This document shows, piece by piece, positions 37,166-49,099 of a stretch of DNA of 64,000 nucleotides (within the stretch, counting starts at the first letter, position 1; each line of letters starts with the position of its first letter). Under the pieces are notes generated by a model. The model saw only the letters and a program-made list of their open reading frames with translations. It was not told the origin of the DNA and searched no databases. The position numbers and the translations under genes were made by a program. Source of the DNA: Lithospermum erythrorhizon (Eukaryota; Streptophyta; Magnoliopsida; Boraginales; Boraginaceae); contig JADFUC010000748.1 in assembly GCA_019722365.1 (NCBI GenBank), positions 39,314-103,313 on the forward strand. The letters are read 5' to 3'.

Positions 37166-37323
37166 AGCTGTAATAACCGTTCATTGCTATATTGCGTAAT
37201 AGTATACTAGTTGCTTTCGATTGGAGTATTCGAGGAGAATAAAAATTTGAGGATTGAATAGTGAAAATGGCGAATCGGTCGGTTGCTAGTATATTTGGTA
37301 TTTAGAATTTAAAGTAGTAATCG

Positions 37324-39535
37324 AGATAGTTGTAACGACCGCCCAGTTATGCAGCCTGAGGTTAGAATATTTAAATCCACGGACACAAGTCACCATTGAT
37401 GGATATTTCGATTTTGAAGGAAGCTTTGTCTTAAGAAACAACTCAATCTGATATACAAGCGACAAGAACATTTTTTAGAGAAAAAGAATCCGTATTGGTA
37501 TTACAACACATATGACAACCAATAGCTTATAACTCCAAAGGACCAGTACATGACCCTCTGATATGAGTATCTCAAAATATGACTATACGGACATGACCAT
37601 AATCGACAAAATACAAAATGGCGAGGATCAATTGCCACCCTTGTTCACTTTAGCTGTGCCAAACACCAGAAGAAACCATTCGAAAGAACAAACGCCACAA
37701 TCGGCTTTAGTATAAAGTGCCCGTAGCGAATAGGGTGTAGGCTGAGAGAACAGTAGTATATATCTTAAAAAATAAATCAACTTCCAATCCATGATAGTGC
37801 GTCAAAGGAATTAATATTGCATACGATAGATAAGTAGTATATGATATTGACTTAGGATCTTAATATAAAGTCCTTACTTGATTTAAATTTATCATTTCAT
37901 GTGGTCATAAATTGTTACTAGCGAGAATTATCCAAAATGATGGCAATCAGCAAATAACATCGTATAACTCAAGAAAAACTATAACAACACGCTTTTAGCA
38001 ATCGACCTACTCACATCGGCGACAGCAGCGACACGCGACCTCGGCGACTAGGCAAGCTGTGGCTTGACCAAGCCCAGCAATAGTATCAACTCAGCGGCTT
38101 CAGCAGTAGTATCGACTCAACAACTCAATAATATTATCCTTCAATGACTCGACAATAGTATCAGTACAACTGACTACATCGGCCTTCGACAGCTCGCGAC
38201 TTCAACAATCCTGACTTCAGTATAAGTCAGGGTTTCTAAATAATGCGCATATAATCAGCCTCAAACTGCGGGGAGATACTTATGCCGTGGTTATAAGCTA
38301 TCGCTGAATCGTAACAAAGTCTGAAGCAATCACCCGAATGTCGTTCTTGAGTGCAGGCAACCACCATCGTGCCCAAGGCAAGCGAATGCAGACCAGGCTT
38401 CGACAAACAGCATCGGCTTCATATACAACTCTTCTGTCATTCAGCAAGCTCCTCAAAAACACATACATTTCATGGGGCCCTGAAAGCTGTATAACGGCTT
38501 CAGCCTGTAATCAACATATAATTCAACACAAAATCACATATATACATCACAATATCCGTAATCAAATAGTTAATCAACGCCCCGTGAGATAGATCTTTAC
38601 CTCGATTAATTTAGAATGAAAACTCCATGAAATCATGACAGCGGAGAACTTTCGAGTGATCAACGCCTAAAGCATTAATTATAATTACTACTTATAGCAA
38701 CTAGTAATATAACATTCTACCTATATATATAATCTCGTATCGATACCCCAAAATGTGACAAAGTTCCTATAACTTGCCCCAACTGACTTAGTTGCTTCCT
38801 TTTAATGCTTCGAGAGTTCAATTCTTTAGTTTCAAAAGATTGCGTTTGAATATTAACAATTGTCGTCCATTTAACCATCTTTAATCTCGAATCAGCTAAA
38901 AATTAAACAGAAACTTGTAATATCGAACATTATTACGATAAACAAAAATCACAGCTTCCTTTCAAGCTTGATCACAAATAAGGTCCGGTACTAACCTTAC
39001 ATCATTTAAAACCCATTGAAAAGAATAAGCAAAGTGTATAATCCTCGACAGATCGTGATAATTTAGCAAAACTCTTATACGATAATCCCCAAAGGCATGT
39101 GATTACATAACATAATAACATCAGCTCAAAGTCAACTCAAATTCCCAAGCGTCAACATCATAGTCAAGAAATACTCAAAAGATTTGAAGTTTCTTTTCCG
39201 ACCGTAGAGAGAATGACTGGGGAATCTACTCGGAAAATTTTAGGACCAAAGCTCGCGAAATGAGGAAGAAAATAGAAGAAATTTTCAGGAATTTGGGGAA
39301 GGTTTGACAATTGAAAGAAGAAGATTTGGATGATGATAATGATGACAAGGCATTTGGATAGGTATAAGAAAGTCCCGTGGTCCTTTTCAAAAAATATCTC
39401 GAAGACTTGCTTTCGTTAGGTTTTTGGTTTAGTTTCTCGTCTAGGTTTAGCAGCCATGACTCTAAGAAAATTTAAATTTCTAACCCGGTAATATTACAAT
39501 AATACTTTCATGCAGACGAGGTTATTACAGATAGT
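37324..39535 (-). mobile_element. LTR E, solo LTR with target-site duplication
   Basis: TGTAACGACCGCCCAG at 37330 to GGTTATTACA ending 39529, 2200 bp. GATAGT lies immediately before (37324-37329) and after (39530-39535), a 5-6 bp target duplication. The same terminal sequence as LTR C (TGTAACGACCACGCCCAG), but the inside is a different subfamily: it has a run of degenerate CAATAGTATC/AACTCAG units (about 38040-38170) and lacks the clear palindrome cluster. No internal domain, hence solo LTR. ACATTA-type blocks and AATGACTGGGGAATCTACTC (39212) mirror the ATGATGGGGAGAAACG block of A, C and D. Confidence 0.8.
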
Positions 39536-39539
39536 AATT

Positions 39540-42500
39540 ATATTGATTGGGTGGTAATATAATTTGAGGGTAGAAATGTTGTGTTTGGAAGTTGATGGTG
39601 AGGATAAGTTAAAAGCGAGAAGTCTGATTGAATTAAGCATTGAGGGGTTTCTATTAAAACTAATGGACTGACAGATTAACCTCACTTTGATCGACCAGCC
39701 CCGAAAAAGAGCCCATTTCGGCTATAAACTTGCGTGAAATTCGCTCCACCTACTTTGTTTTCTTCGATTTCTCTTCCCATCATGAGCTTTGGACCCTCGA
39801 AATTTCTTGGAGAGTTTCTCCTCGACATCTCTTAGTTCGAGGTAAAAAGGTCGATCTTGTTAAAAGTCGAGGTTGACTTTTGTATTTCGAATTTTATTGC
39901 TCTGATGATTCTTGGGTTTTCTAAATTAATTTATTCTTAGTAAGTTGAAATTCATTGTTTTGATGTAGAATTTCGGACGTTTTTAAAGACCGTTGACTTT
40001 TTTGAATTTTGGGTTGACTTGGTTTTTATGAGACATTATTGAATATAATTATTATCTAGGCTTAGATTATAGTATAGGAGATATGACTGATATTGATATT
40101 TGGGAGATTGAAAATGTTGTTATAGTTGATTGACTAGAGTTGGATTTTGGTTGTGACTTTTTCACTTATTAATTTTGATATAAATATGTTATTGGACACT
40201 TTATTGTGATTGTTTGAGGTGGAAATTATGATTTATAAGTTGTTGGAGGAATATATGTTGAAATTAGGTTATTAGATTTTGGAGTAATGGCAGACTTTGA
40301 AATTTGGCGTTGTTTGGAAATGGAGTTTGATTAGTTGAAGTTGATATATTGGGTTGATTGAAATTGGTTGATATTTTGAGTTAGGTGTTGACCCAGATTA
40401 TGGGATTTACTGCAGGATAGTTGAAATTCGTCATTTTAATAGTCTTTGAAGCATAAGTAGCAATCATACTTAAGTTATTAATTTGTAACTAAAATAGGTT
40501 GAAATCGAGAAATATATAGTGAGTAAGATAAGGGTTAAATTGTTAGAGTAGTAATTGTAATTTGGGGTGTTTTGATTAGGCGGAGCGTGGGAAAAACTTG
40601 GATCGATTAGGCAGGACGTTTAGGTGCCAACCAAGGTGAGTACTTATCTCGTAGGTGCATTACGGTACTTACTTTAAATTGTGTAACGTGTCATGAGTGG
40701 TATGATTATATAGAGAATAGTATACTTGTCATTTTGTGTAAATTATGTGTGTTTCATTTGTGAGCCATGATATGATTATGTGATTGTATTTTACGTAGGC
40801 GTTGAAGATTTGCTTGAGGAGTAAGTAATAGCTTGAACTCTCCATTTTCTATCTGCTTGACCTTGTCGGCGTTTACGAGTTCTCACATCGGCCTTTATGG
40901 TCTGTGGCCTTGTCGGTACTTTTGGTATTTACGTGGCACTTTGTCGGCGGTTGTGATTGATTTATGATTGTAAATATTTTAGGCGTATTGCTTTGATATT
41001 GTTTGAGAGAAAGAGTAGTTGGTTGTTGGGATGTGTTGGTTGGGTTATACGTGACTTTGAAGTGACTTGAGTGATAGGATATGACCACATAGTTGGGATG
41101 ATTGGGGATTAGGTGACTCTCCTTCACTTGCGGGTTATGTGACAACATTGGCCTTATGCTTGAGTATGATTTATATAATACATAGTCTTTGTGCATTATT
41201 GATTATTATTTTATACTTAGTGTATAAGTGCGGTTATACTTTAGTATAAGCGGTATGACTCTTTATGATCAACTTTGTTGTGTGCATTGTCGGTGTGGCT
41301 ATATATGAAATATAAGTCTTGGTTTGGCCTTATACTTCGAGTATAAGAGCGGTATAGTCTTTATGATAAGCTTTGTTGTGTGCATTGTCGGTGTGGCCTT
41401 ATCTACCAGTATAAGTGGGGTTTGGCTTTATACTTCGGTATAAGGCGGTGTTTATTAGCGTTAGTCGTTCTGGCGGGTAGGCGGATTGAGCATATGCGCG
41501 TTAGAGGTTTAGTATAGTTTATTGAATGTGAGATAGATGGTTTGATGACTAAGTTATAGTCGTTGTTAGTCACCATGTTTATTACGGGTGATGGTGTGCA
41601 CTTATTGAGAACTTTGTAGTATATCTTGACATGTTATTTAAATTTTGTAGGTGTTGTATGATGCGTTTTATGACTCGTTTATTGGTTCTGGATATTATGT
41701 TGATTATACTAGATGTTGCCTTGATGAAGTATGTTGAATTAGTTTTAGTTGATTATTGATAATATTACCAGATTTTCTTGTGGATCCTAGATTGGTATTA
41801 ACCGTTATACGTCCTTTAAGTTTAATGGTTGAGATAACTTTTGAATGAGAACTAGGTATAAATAATAATATAAACCGGCGTTAAATCTTAACTTTATAGA
41901 TGATGTTGATGATATTTTTATATATAGTGGGAAGTTGGATTCGAGCGGGATTAATTATATAGGTTATAGTCTAGCCCTCGTTGATACCGTTGAGGTGGTT
42001 CCATTAGACCAAATCAGAATAATTTGGTAGAGATAATTCCGTGCCTAAGTTATCTTGTTAAGATATACGTTACTCGAGTTGTATTAAGATAATAAAAACA
42101 ATTTGAAGGTTCTTATGATAAACATTCGGATGTCATAGGAGGTGTATGATTATAATTAGAGATGGCGCTTTCCGGTGAACTAAAGATAATTGGTTGAGTT
42201 GGCAAATGTTGAGAACATGGTAATGTTTGAGTTGTATATTATATCGAATTAGTATCTTGACAAGATAACAAATAGAAAGATATCTCTTGTGATTAAGGTG
42301 TATCTTGTGGGTAAGTTGTTGGCGTGGTGTGGGTTATGCGATGTTAGATGGAAAAACATTAAGGAAAGATTTATCTCGTGGTGATTAACGTATAAATATA
42401 ACTCTTGAGGTATATAATTTATATAGTGAGGGACTTGGATATGTTTGTATAAATAGATGGGTTAATACGTGATATTTGTATTCAACTGAAACCTGGTGGC

Positions 42501-42869
42501 TCTTTATTTCCACTGTTTTATGCCTAGGTTGTTCGCGGGATGGCCGAGATGCGTAGGTCGAGTAGGCTGCGTACCACATGGAGAATTAGCGATAATTGGC
42601 TTGAAGACCTCAAGCGATATTTTCTTCTTTGGAGTTTTTATTTATGCGTAATAATTCTTGTTATTGAGTTGTAAATAAGTTGTTGATGTTGTATTTATAT
42701 TGTACTTTTGATTTGTTGTAGTGTTGGTTAGTTACTTTAGATAGAAGATTTGTATTATTTTTATTATCGTTAAATGAAGTAATTTTATCGTTATCCGTCG
42801 TTGGTATTCAGATTATATGGTTGATGTGGTCCCGACCTCGGGGGGCCCGCTTTTAGGCGAGTCGTTACA
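39540..42869 (+). mobile_element. LTR F region, inverted member of the same long-LTR family
   Basis: The right end GAGTCGTTACA (42859-42869) is the reverse complement of the TGTAACGAC(C) start of C and E. Inside are reversed family blocks: TTGACTTTT (39885), a promoter-like GGCTATAAACTTG (39720), and at 41205-41460 the palindrome cluster TTATACTTAGTGTATAAG, TTATACTTTAGTATAAG, TTATACTTCGAGTATAAG, TTATACTTCGGTATAAG. The left boundary next to the target duplication of E is not certain; the 3.3 kb length suggests some internal or inserted sequence. Confidence 0.6.
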
Positions 42870-45600
42870 ATCTAAATGAGATTCGATAACATTATCGATC
42901 AATGTCGACATTAGATGTTAATGTTGATGATGAGATCTGAGCGCACAATTTTAAACTGTTACTGAGAGTTGGTAGCGATAAAAGGTAATTTGTTAGTAAT
43001 TACATTTGATGCTTAGCTGTTAGCCTATATGACAACTTAACAGAAGGGGGGTAAATAAGGTTTAGAAGTCATTGACGTTTTCGACTTTTAAGAAAGTTAC
43101 TATAAATTTCACAGGAAATACTACTTTACTTGATTTGTAAAACAAATCTGGAATAGACTAAAAATAATAATAACACCCTCTTTAAACAATATTTAATTTG
43201 ATATATGAAACAAAATGCAAATACAGATCAAATAAACAATATAATTTAATCAATGCGGAAATAAATAATTAAGCTTAATTGATCAAATCTATTATGGAGA
43301 TATAGAAAATAAAAGTTTAATCGATCTTTACATTTAAAGAGCAATTATAGGCATACAATTTATGTCTCAATCGAGCATATAATAGAATCTAGAAATTCTA
43401 GCATATAACTATATCAACAATAAAGTAAAGTAGGGAAGAACATGCAAACTCGACAGTATTTTTGAGGTTATTGTCCCCATCCACATTTCGAGCTTCATGA
43501 CTCTCTAAATCCACTAGTAGGTACTTGAAAGTTGGTGAAGTCCAAACGGCGTCTGACCTTGTATCCACGAGGAACTTGAAGTGTTCGTAGGTTTCAACTC
43601 CCAACTCATAGTTAGGAACCCCAGTAAAGTAACCTAGGATTTATTTCTTATTAAACACGCTAGAACCCCGAGGAATCTCGCAGGTTTAACTTGATCAAGT
43701 CGAGATGCAGCTCCGCTCTCGAACACTCTATGTCCTATTGCTTGAGCAACCTTTCGATACTACAATGATCTCTAATTTCCTAACTTGAGTAAACTCACTG
43801 ACACCTTGGACCCTCGAGCTAGTATAGTCAAATCCCTAACTTAATGGGATATCTTTTATAGAATAGAGATTGTTGTTTATCCGATCTAAATGCTCCTCGA
43901 TGAGCTCTATTGGATTACAAATATTTGGCACAATTTACAACTCCTTATTTGATGAATAGCAATAAATTGGAAGCTTGTATGAACTCCTTGTTGGTGAATA
44001 TGAACTTTATAATTGGGAAATACACAATCTATGAGTTTTAATATTTTAAAATGAAGATTTATTCTTAAGTTAGCAAAAATGTTATAAAATATGGAATAAA
44101 TGAGATTGAATGGGTTAAATAAAATTATTTAAATGGAGTACAAGCAGTCTAAAAATGACTATTTTTCGACCCCATCCATTCTTGAGGTCTCGATGGAATT
44201 ACTAGAATAGTCAAGCCCGATCCGTAGAGACCCTGTATCGAGGAAGCGTATAGTCTGATGGGCGACTTAAAAATGATTTTCCATTTCGTTATAACTCCAA
44301 TTTTGTGATTCAAATGCATTGGAAAGAACTTTTCAAACCGCTTGTAAAATGTATGATCAAAATTGGGAATTTCTTTATTTTGACAAATACATCATTTAGA
44401 AATAAATATTTTTGATAAGCGTTTTGTCAAAATACTCTCATTTAAAAGCTTGATCAATCAAAGAAAGCGAAGTAAAGGATGAAACCCATGACTTTACATA
44501 ATTTCGAACTGCTTTCGAGAATTTCATCTCTTAGATCTTGATTCTTTGTTAACTCTTCTTCGTTCATATTTGATTCTTTCATGACTAGTGAATGATCGAC
44601 TCTTTTTATTTTTCAACGTCGTTCTTTTCTTTAAGCTTCTTGAGTCGTCGATGACTGAGTGGGTGGATCTTAATGTCGGCGTCGTCGGCGCAACGACCAT
44701 AAGCTAAATGTCCGATAATGAAAGCATGCTTTAAGCCCGTAGCGTTTCTTCGTTGTCTTTAATGTCTTGATGCGTGCTTCTTTGATATGACTATCGACTT
44801 TATGTCCGGCGCCTTTCTAACATTTCTATGGAATACAAAACACTTAAGCAACGTGTTAGATAGTAAATCGATGTTGAGTATTATTAAGCGAGGTGTAAGG
44901 ACTGATAGTCGACTAGCAAGGTTGAACTGAGGTGGTTGTAGAGGCGTGTCTTTGTTGAGGAGGTATGTAAGGCTTCATGTAAATGGTGCTAAGGGTTATC
45001 GTTAAGTGTAGGAAGAGGAAGAATGGGAGGCGAGAGAGGTTTTGGAAGCAGTGAAAGATGCAAGTAGAGGAAGGAGTAATTTTGATCTTTGTGTGTTGGG
45101 GTTGTGTGAGCCGGGTCACATGAAGAGGCCTTTGCTTAGTAACGGTGATGCTCGTGTTGTGTTGGCTGATTATTCGGCCCCGAGCTTTGGTTTTATACAT
45201 GAATGCTTTTCGTTGATACACGGAAAATTAATATCTTACGTCGAATCGGGATCCACTTTAGGACATAAATAAAGCATTGAATTCGAACTCTTCTTTGGTG
45301 TCAAAATTATTAGGCTATGAAGAGTCATCGACTTCGGTAAAGGTAGAAGAATAGGACCTATTATAGGACATCTGATGCATTCACAGGCAGTATGATCGTT
45401 CACGCCCAACCGGGTTATTCTATTCCGCCCCTCTTACAAAGAAAGAACTTCGTCAAAAAATACTTAATAGCATGGCGATACATTTATAAAACTTACACCT
45501 AGCACCGCCATGAAAAGGAACCGGAAGCAGTCAGTGAAATCGATCAGGTAGATTACGGAACTTAACTTTTCATCTACGCGTAGCGAAGTGTAATGGTGAA
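42870..45600. other. Unassigned sequence, probably 5' part of the copia fragment
   Basis: No domain recognised. The minus-strand stretch 43604-43398 (GVETYEHFKFLVDTR) is open but unmatched. GC content rises around 43600-43900 and 44600-44950. It precedes copia coding remnants and may hold its LTR and gag. Confidence 0.35.
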
Positions 45601-45639
45601 TATGTTTATAGGAATTATGCATTTGTTCATCTTGTTGAT

Positions 45640-45970
45640 GGTGAGCAAGTTGAATATACTTGGTATGGGAGATGTAAATACGAAGTTGTCGAATGGTTGA
45701 TTCGACAGCGAAAAGAACAATTAATGTTCCAAAATTATGGAAAAGTTTAATTTCGGTGAGTCGGGTGGATGGTGATGGTTGTCGAACTACTTTCGGCGAT
45801 GGCTGGAAGGTGGTTCGGGGAAGCGATGGTAATAGCAAAGGCGAAGTCGGGTATTACATGCTTGGTGGCGGTTACTCGAGAAAGAGGTCGAATAGAGGAT
45901 GGAATTTTAAAAGAAAAGCAGATGAGATTCGGCGTAGGGGTTTCTATGAAAATAGATGGGTGATGTTGGT
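45640..45970 (+). pseudogene. Copia retrotransposon gag-pol fragment (pre-integrase segment)
   Basis: Across two frames the plus strand gives GMGDVNTK, then RTINVPKLWKSLISVSRVDG, DGCRTTFGDGWKVVRGS and KGEVGYYML. This follows the copia pattern VRHVPKLKRNLISL-x-LD-x-GC, then WKVxKGSLVVxKG and LY, which lies between the protease and the gag-pre-integrase zinc motif. The downstream zinc/His motif and integrase are not recognisable. The first frame change is near 45700. Confidence 0.7.
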
Positions 45971-46769
45971 GTTATTCTAGATGTCTTGAGAGGTTCTCGG
46001 GAGGTTACGATGAGTTATTACAGTGGTTGCATTGAAGGTCGGAAAGGTACCCCCAAAATAGTAGAATGTAATGCCATTTGAAGTGATGAGTGCGGAAGGA
46101 AGCTATGGGGAAGGATCTGTTGGTTCTATGTTGCGAGAATCATCACGTATTGGCGTTGTTCAAAGTGCAGTGAGAGGTATTCCCGACCTCACGATTATTT
46201 GCCTAATTGTTGAAGGATGTTCTGATCAAACATGAGGTCAATGAATTAGATCAAAGGAAGTCGTATAAGTGGAATGGGAATAAGAAGAGAAATTCATTGA
46301 TGACCAATCGAGGCTTGGAGTTTTGAGTGCGAGTTGAAGATCACTTGAAGATCGAAGGCAAAGGCGAGCATGGTGATCGTCTCGATGATGTTAAGTCAGC
46401 CAGGGAATTTAAGTGCTGACTATTATAGATTCTTGGTAGTCGAGTTGGTGTCGTTCGGGATGATGCAGGATTGCAAAGGAAGGTCTGGTTAGGATCAACC
46501 CGGTGGGAGTGTGGATGATGAACTCGAGAGAATTTGTAGATGTGAAGATGGTGATCGAAAATGTCTTGAGGAGATTGACAGAAATGTGAAGAAATTTTGA
46601 TCGAGTGCATCGAGACCCGTAGTCTCGATAGAGTCTCTTGAAAGACCCTTATTGTAAGGAGGCTATTCGAGACTTGAGTGTCGATGGGGTCTATAGGTTG
46701 AAGCGATTTCTTGAGGCGGTTTGATGACTTGGGCTGAAAAACTGTGAGTCTTTGCTAGGTTTGTTATTT

Positions 46770-47030
46770 CAGCTGCTAGATTGTTTTATGAGTTTTATTA
46801 ATCACACGAATAGTAGAATAAGAGAATACTCGTCCTAGAAGAATATTAGGTCTATAATATTCTTGAAGAACATATTTTTGTTCTTTTTGGAAGCAATGGT
46901 TGAGATTTTGGTGTATGAGGAAAATCTTCAGCGTAGATTATCTTAGTGGTAGGGTTTATAGCGATCTTACGGTTTTATAGTGGATTACTGCGGCCGACAG
47001 CAGGCGTACCTTTCCACGTTGAATAGGAAC
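46770..47030 (+). mobile_element. Copia LTR-type leader, related to the block at 8780-9060
   Basis: ATGAGTTTTATTAATC, then GAATATT(A)GGTCTATAATATTCTTGAAG and GCGTAGATTATCTTAGTGGTAGGG line up with 8818-9000 in the CAR intron. Lying after the copia coding remnant on the same strand, it is best read as part of that element's 3' LTR. Exact ends not seen. Confidence 0.5.
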
Positions 47031-47039
47031 TTCTATAAT

Positions 47040-47820
47040 TGTTTGTGTTTAATTTCAGTTTAAATTCTGTGGTTGCTTATTGTTACTTGAAACTCGAAGG
47101 GATTTAGGGAATTGAAATCTAACATAAAAAAATCAAATAACTGTCTTCAAAGATTATTTGAAGGTCTTTTAAGAACTTTTTGAATTTTTGGGATGTTAAT
47201 TTTGAACCTAAAATATATCATCTCAATTTTATTTTGTAAGTTTTAGGATATTTACTTTGGATTTATTTGTTTAAAATTTTGAATTTTTCAATTATAAATT
47301 TTCATCTTTATGTTATGACTCTACTTTCTCTTAAAATATTTCAATTTCATATAGATATTTTGGTCCTAGCGTGGAAAGTATTTTTATATAAATGCATGAG
47401 AAGTTTGAAAGTTACAGTATCAAAAGCGGACATCTGGCGATCGGCGATTCGTATTATGATTTCACGGCGTTGTTAGTGATTGAGTCTTAGAAATCAGTTT
47501 CTAATCTTGTGATACAAATTTGTACCCTATAATTGATGTTCATAAATTTGATCGAAATAGAACTGCTTCAATACTCTGAGAAAATATGAATGAGAAGTTA
47601 TTTTATGAGATTGAGTGTTGTTGTAGTTTCAAGTTTGGAGATAGAATTTCTTGATTTTCCGGCGGTTATAGGAACAAAATTGTCCAAAACTGTTTAAGCT
47701 TCAACTTCACGTAGGATATGGGTTTAGAAGAAAATAGGAGAAAACGTGAAAATGAGAAGTATTGCATTCTTTTTGTAGATTAGATTTGGTTTAACTTTCT
47801 CGCGTCACATATTAAGCCAA
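47040..47820. other. AT-rich region without recognised gene
   Basis: Nothing supportable beyond short open frames. It separates the copia fragment from the GTCACGGATTCGAAG repeats. Confidence 0.4.
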
Positions 47821-47824
47821 ATAA

Positions 47825-48215
47825 CAACGTCGCGGTTCGAAGTGATTAATAAAATATGAATATTTCGTATATAATTTCTGAAATAAATTAGTACAAACGT
47901 CACGGATTCGAAGCCAAATAATAAAGTCAATATTTTTACATGCATAACATCATAGATTCGAAGCACTTTAACAAAGTTCATTTTGTAAATGTCAAAATCG
48001 AAGAATTCAACTAAAGTATTTCATTTAATTATTAATGAATCAACAAATTCATTATTTTAAATAAATTATTTCGTTTAAGTATTTCTTATATAATTACTTA
48101 ATTAATGTTAATTTGGTAAACGTCACGGATTCGAAGGTGCTTGACAGAGTTAATTTGTAAACATCACAGAATTGAATCGTATTCAAAGAACAGTTGGATA
48201 AACGTCACCTTTTCG
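47825..48215. repeat. Degenerate dispersed repeat around ACGTCACGGATTCGAAG
   Basis: ACGTC(A/G)CGG(A)TTCGAAG or close variants occur near 47828, 47895, 47950 and 48120, with weaker copies near 47995 and 48165. The interval after each is AT-rich with TAATAAA or TAACA. This resembles subterminal repeats of a DNA transposon, but no terminus is visible. Confidence 0.6.
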
Positions 48216-48769
48216 TGGAGGTACATAACTAATTATTTAAAAGCGTTTATTTCACTTCAACTTTTCACAAATTAAAGATGAATGAATAAATTATAGAAAT
48301 ATGAATTAATGAAATTGAAAAAATATTATTGTAAAAACTAATTCATATATTATTTGTATAGATACATTTCATCAGTAGAACAATTGATAGGATCCCAAAA
48401 CTATAACAATTACAAGAATATTAACAATTTTTTCCCAAAAACCAATTTCAATTTCCATCTTGTTGTCTCTTTCGAAAGACCCAAAATAATAGTTTTTTCT
48501 CAGCGTGAACTATCAAGAATCCATCGCCATTATTTTACAACCAAAGTGTAACTTCAATTTGATGAATCGCCGACCATCATTTTTCCAAGAAGTTGATCGA
48601 TAACAAAACAAAACCACAATTGCACCTAATAACTTCATTTTCATGGTTTGCAATTTGATGACTTTTAATTCATGAGCATTTTTTAGATGGTAGAAATAAG
48701 GATGAAGAAAAATTGTGATGGAAGATTTTGGAGAGGCCTGGTGCCATTTTATAGTTTATTAAAACGTCA

Positions 48770-49090
48770 CAGTTACGCCATAGTAGAGAAAATTGTCGTC
48801 ACATGATTAACGTCATACAGAACGTCACGATTTAGAGGCGGTAGTAGAAGAGAATGTCTCATGCTGTGTCGTTATTTTCCATTAAAAAATAATAATTATA
48901 ATGAGATAAAGAAACAATTGTACGATAAATAAACACTCTGCCACGATGGTATGTGAGTGGAGAATAGAATTTTCATTTTCCATTTAAAAACAATTATACG
49001 AGATAAATAAACAATTATACGAGATAAATGAACACTGTTACGATTTGGTGGCGTATGGGGAACAAACGTCACAAAGACATCATTTTCTAT
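48770..49090. repeat. Tandem-like block with AACGTCAC and ACGAGATAAATAAAC units
   Basis: TTTTCCATT(T)AAAAA...ATAA(T/A)..ACGATAAATAAACACT occurs at 48876-48940 and again at 48977-49040; the second holds an inner duplication of ACAATTATACGAGATAAAT (48989 and 49011). AACGTCAC/ACGTCATA words recur before and after. Confidence 0.65.
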
Positions 49091-49099
49091 TTTTTTTAA

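Noticed and set aside
45042..45272. 76-residue plus-strand frame considered as a copia zinc-motif segment
   Set aside because: Cys spacing does not fit, and it lies upstream of the segment (45.64-45.97 kb) that should precede that motif.
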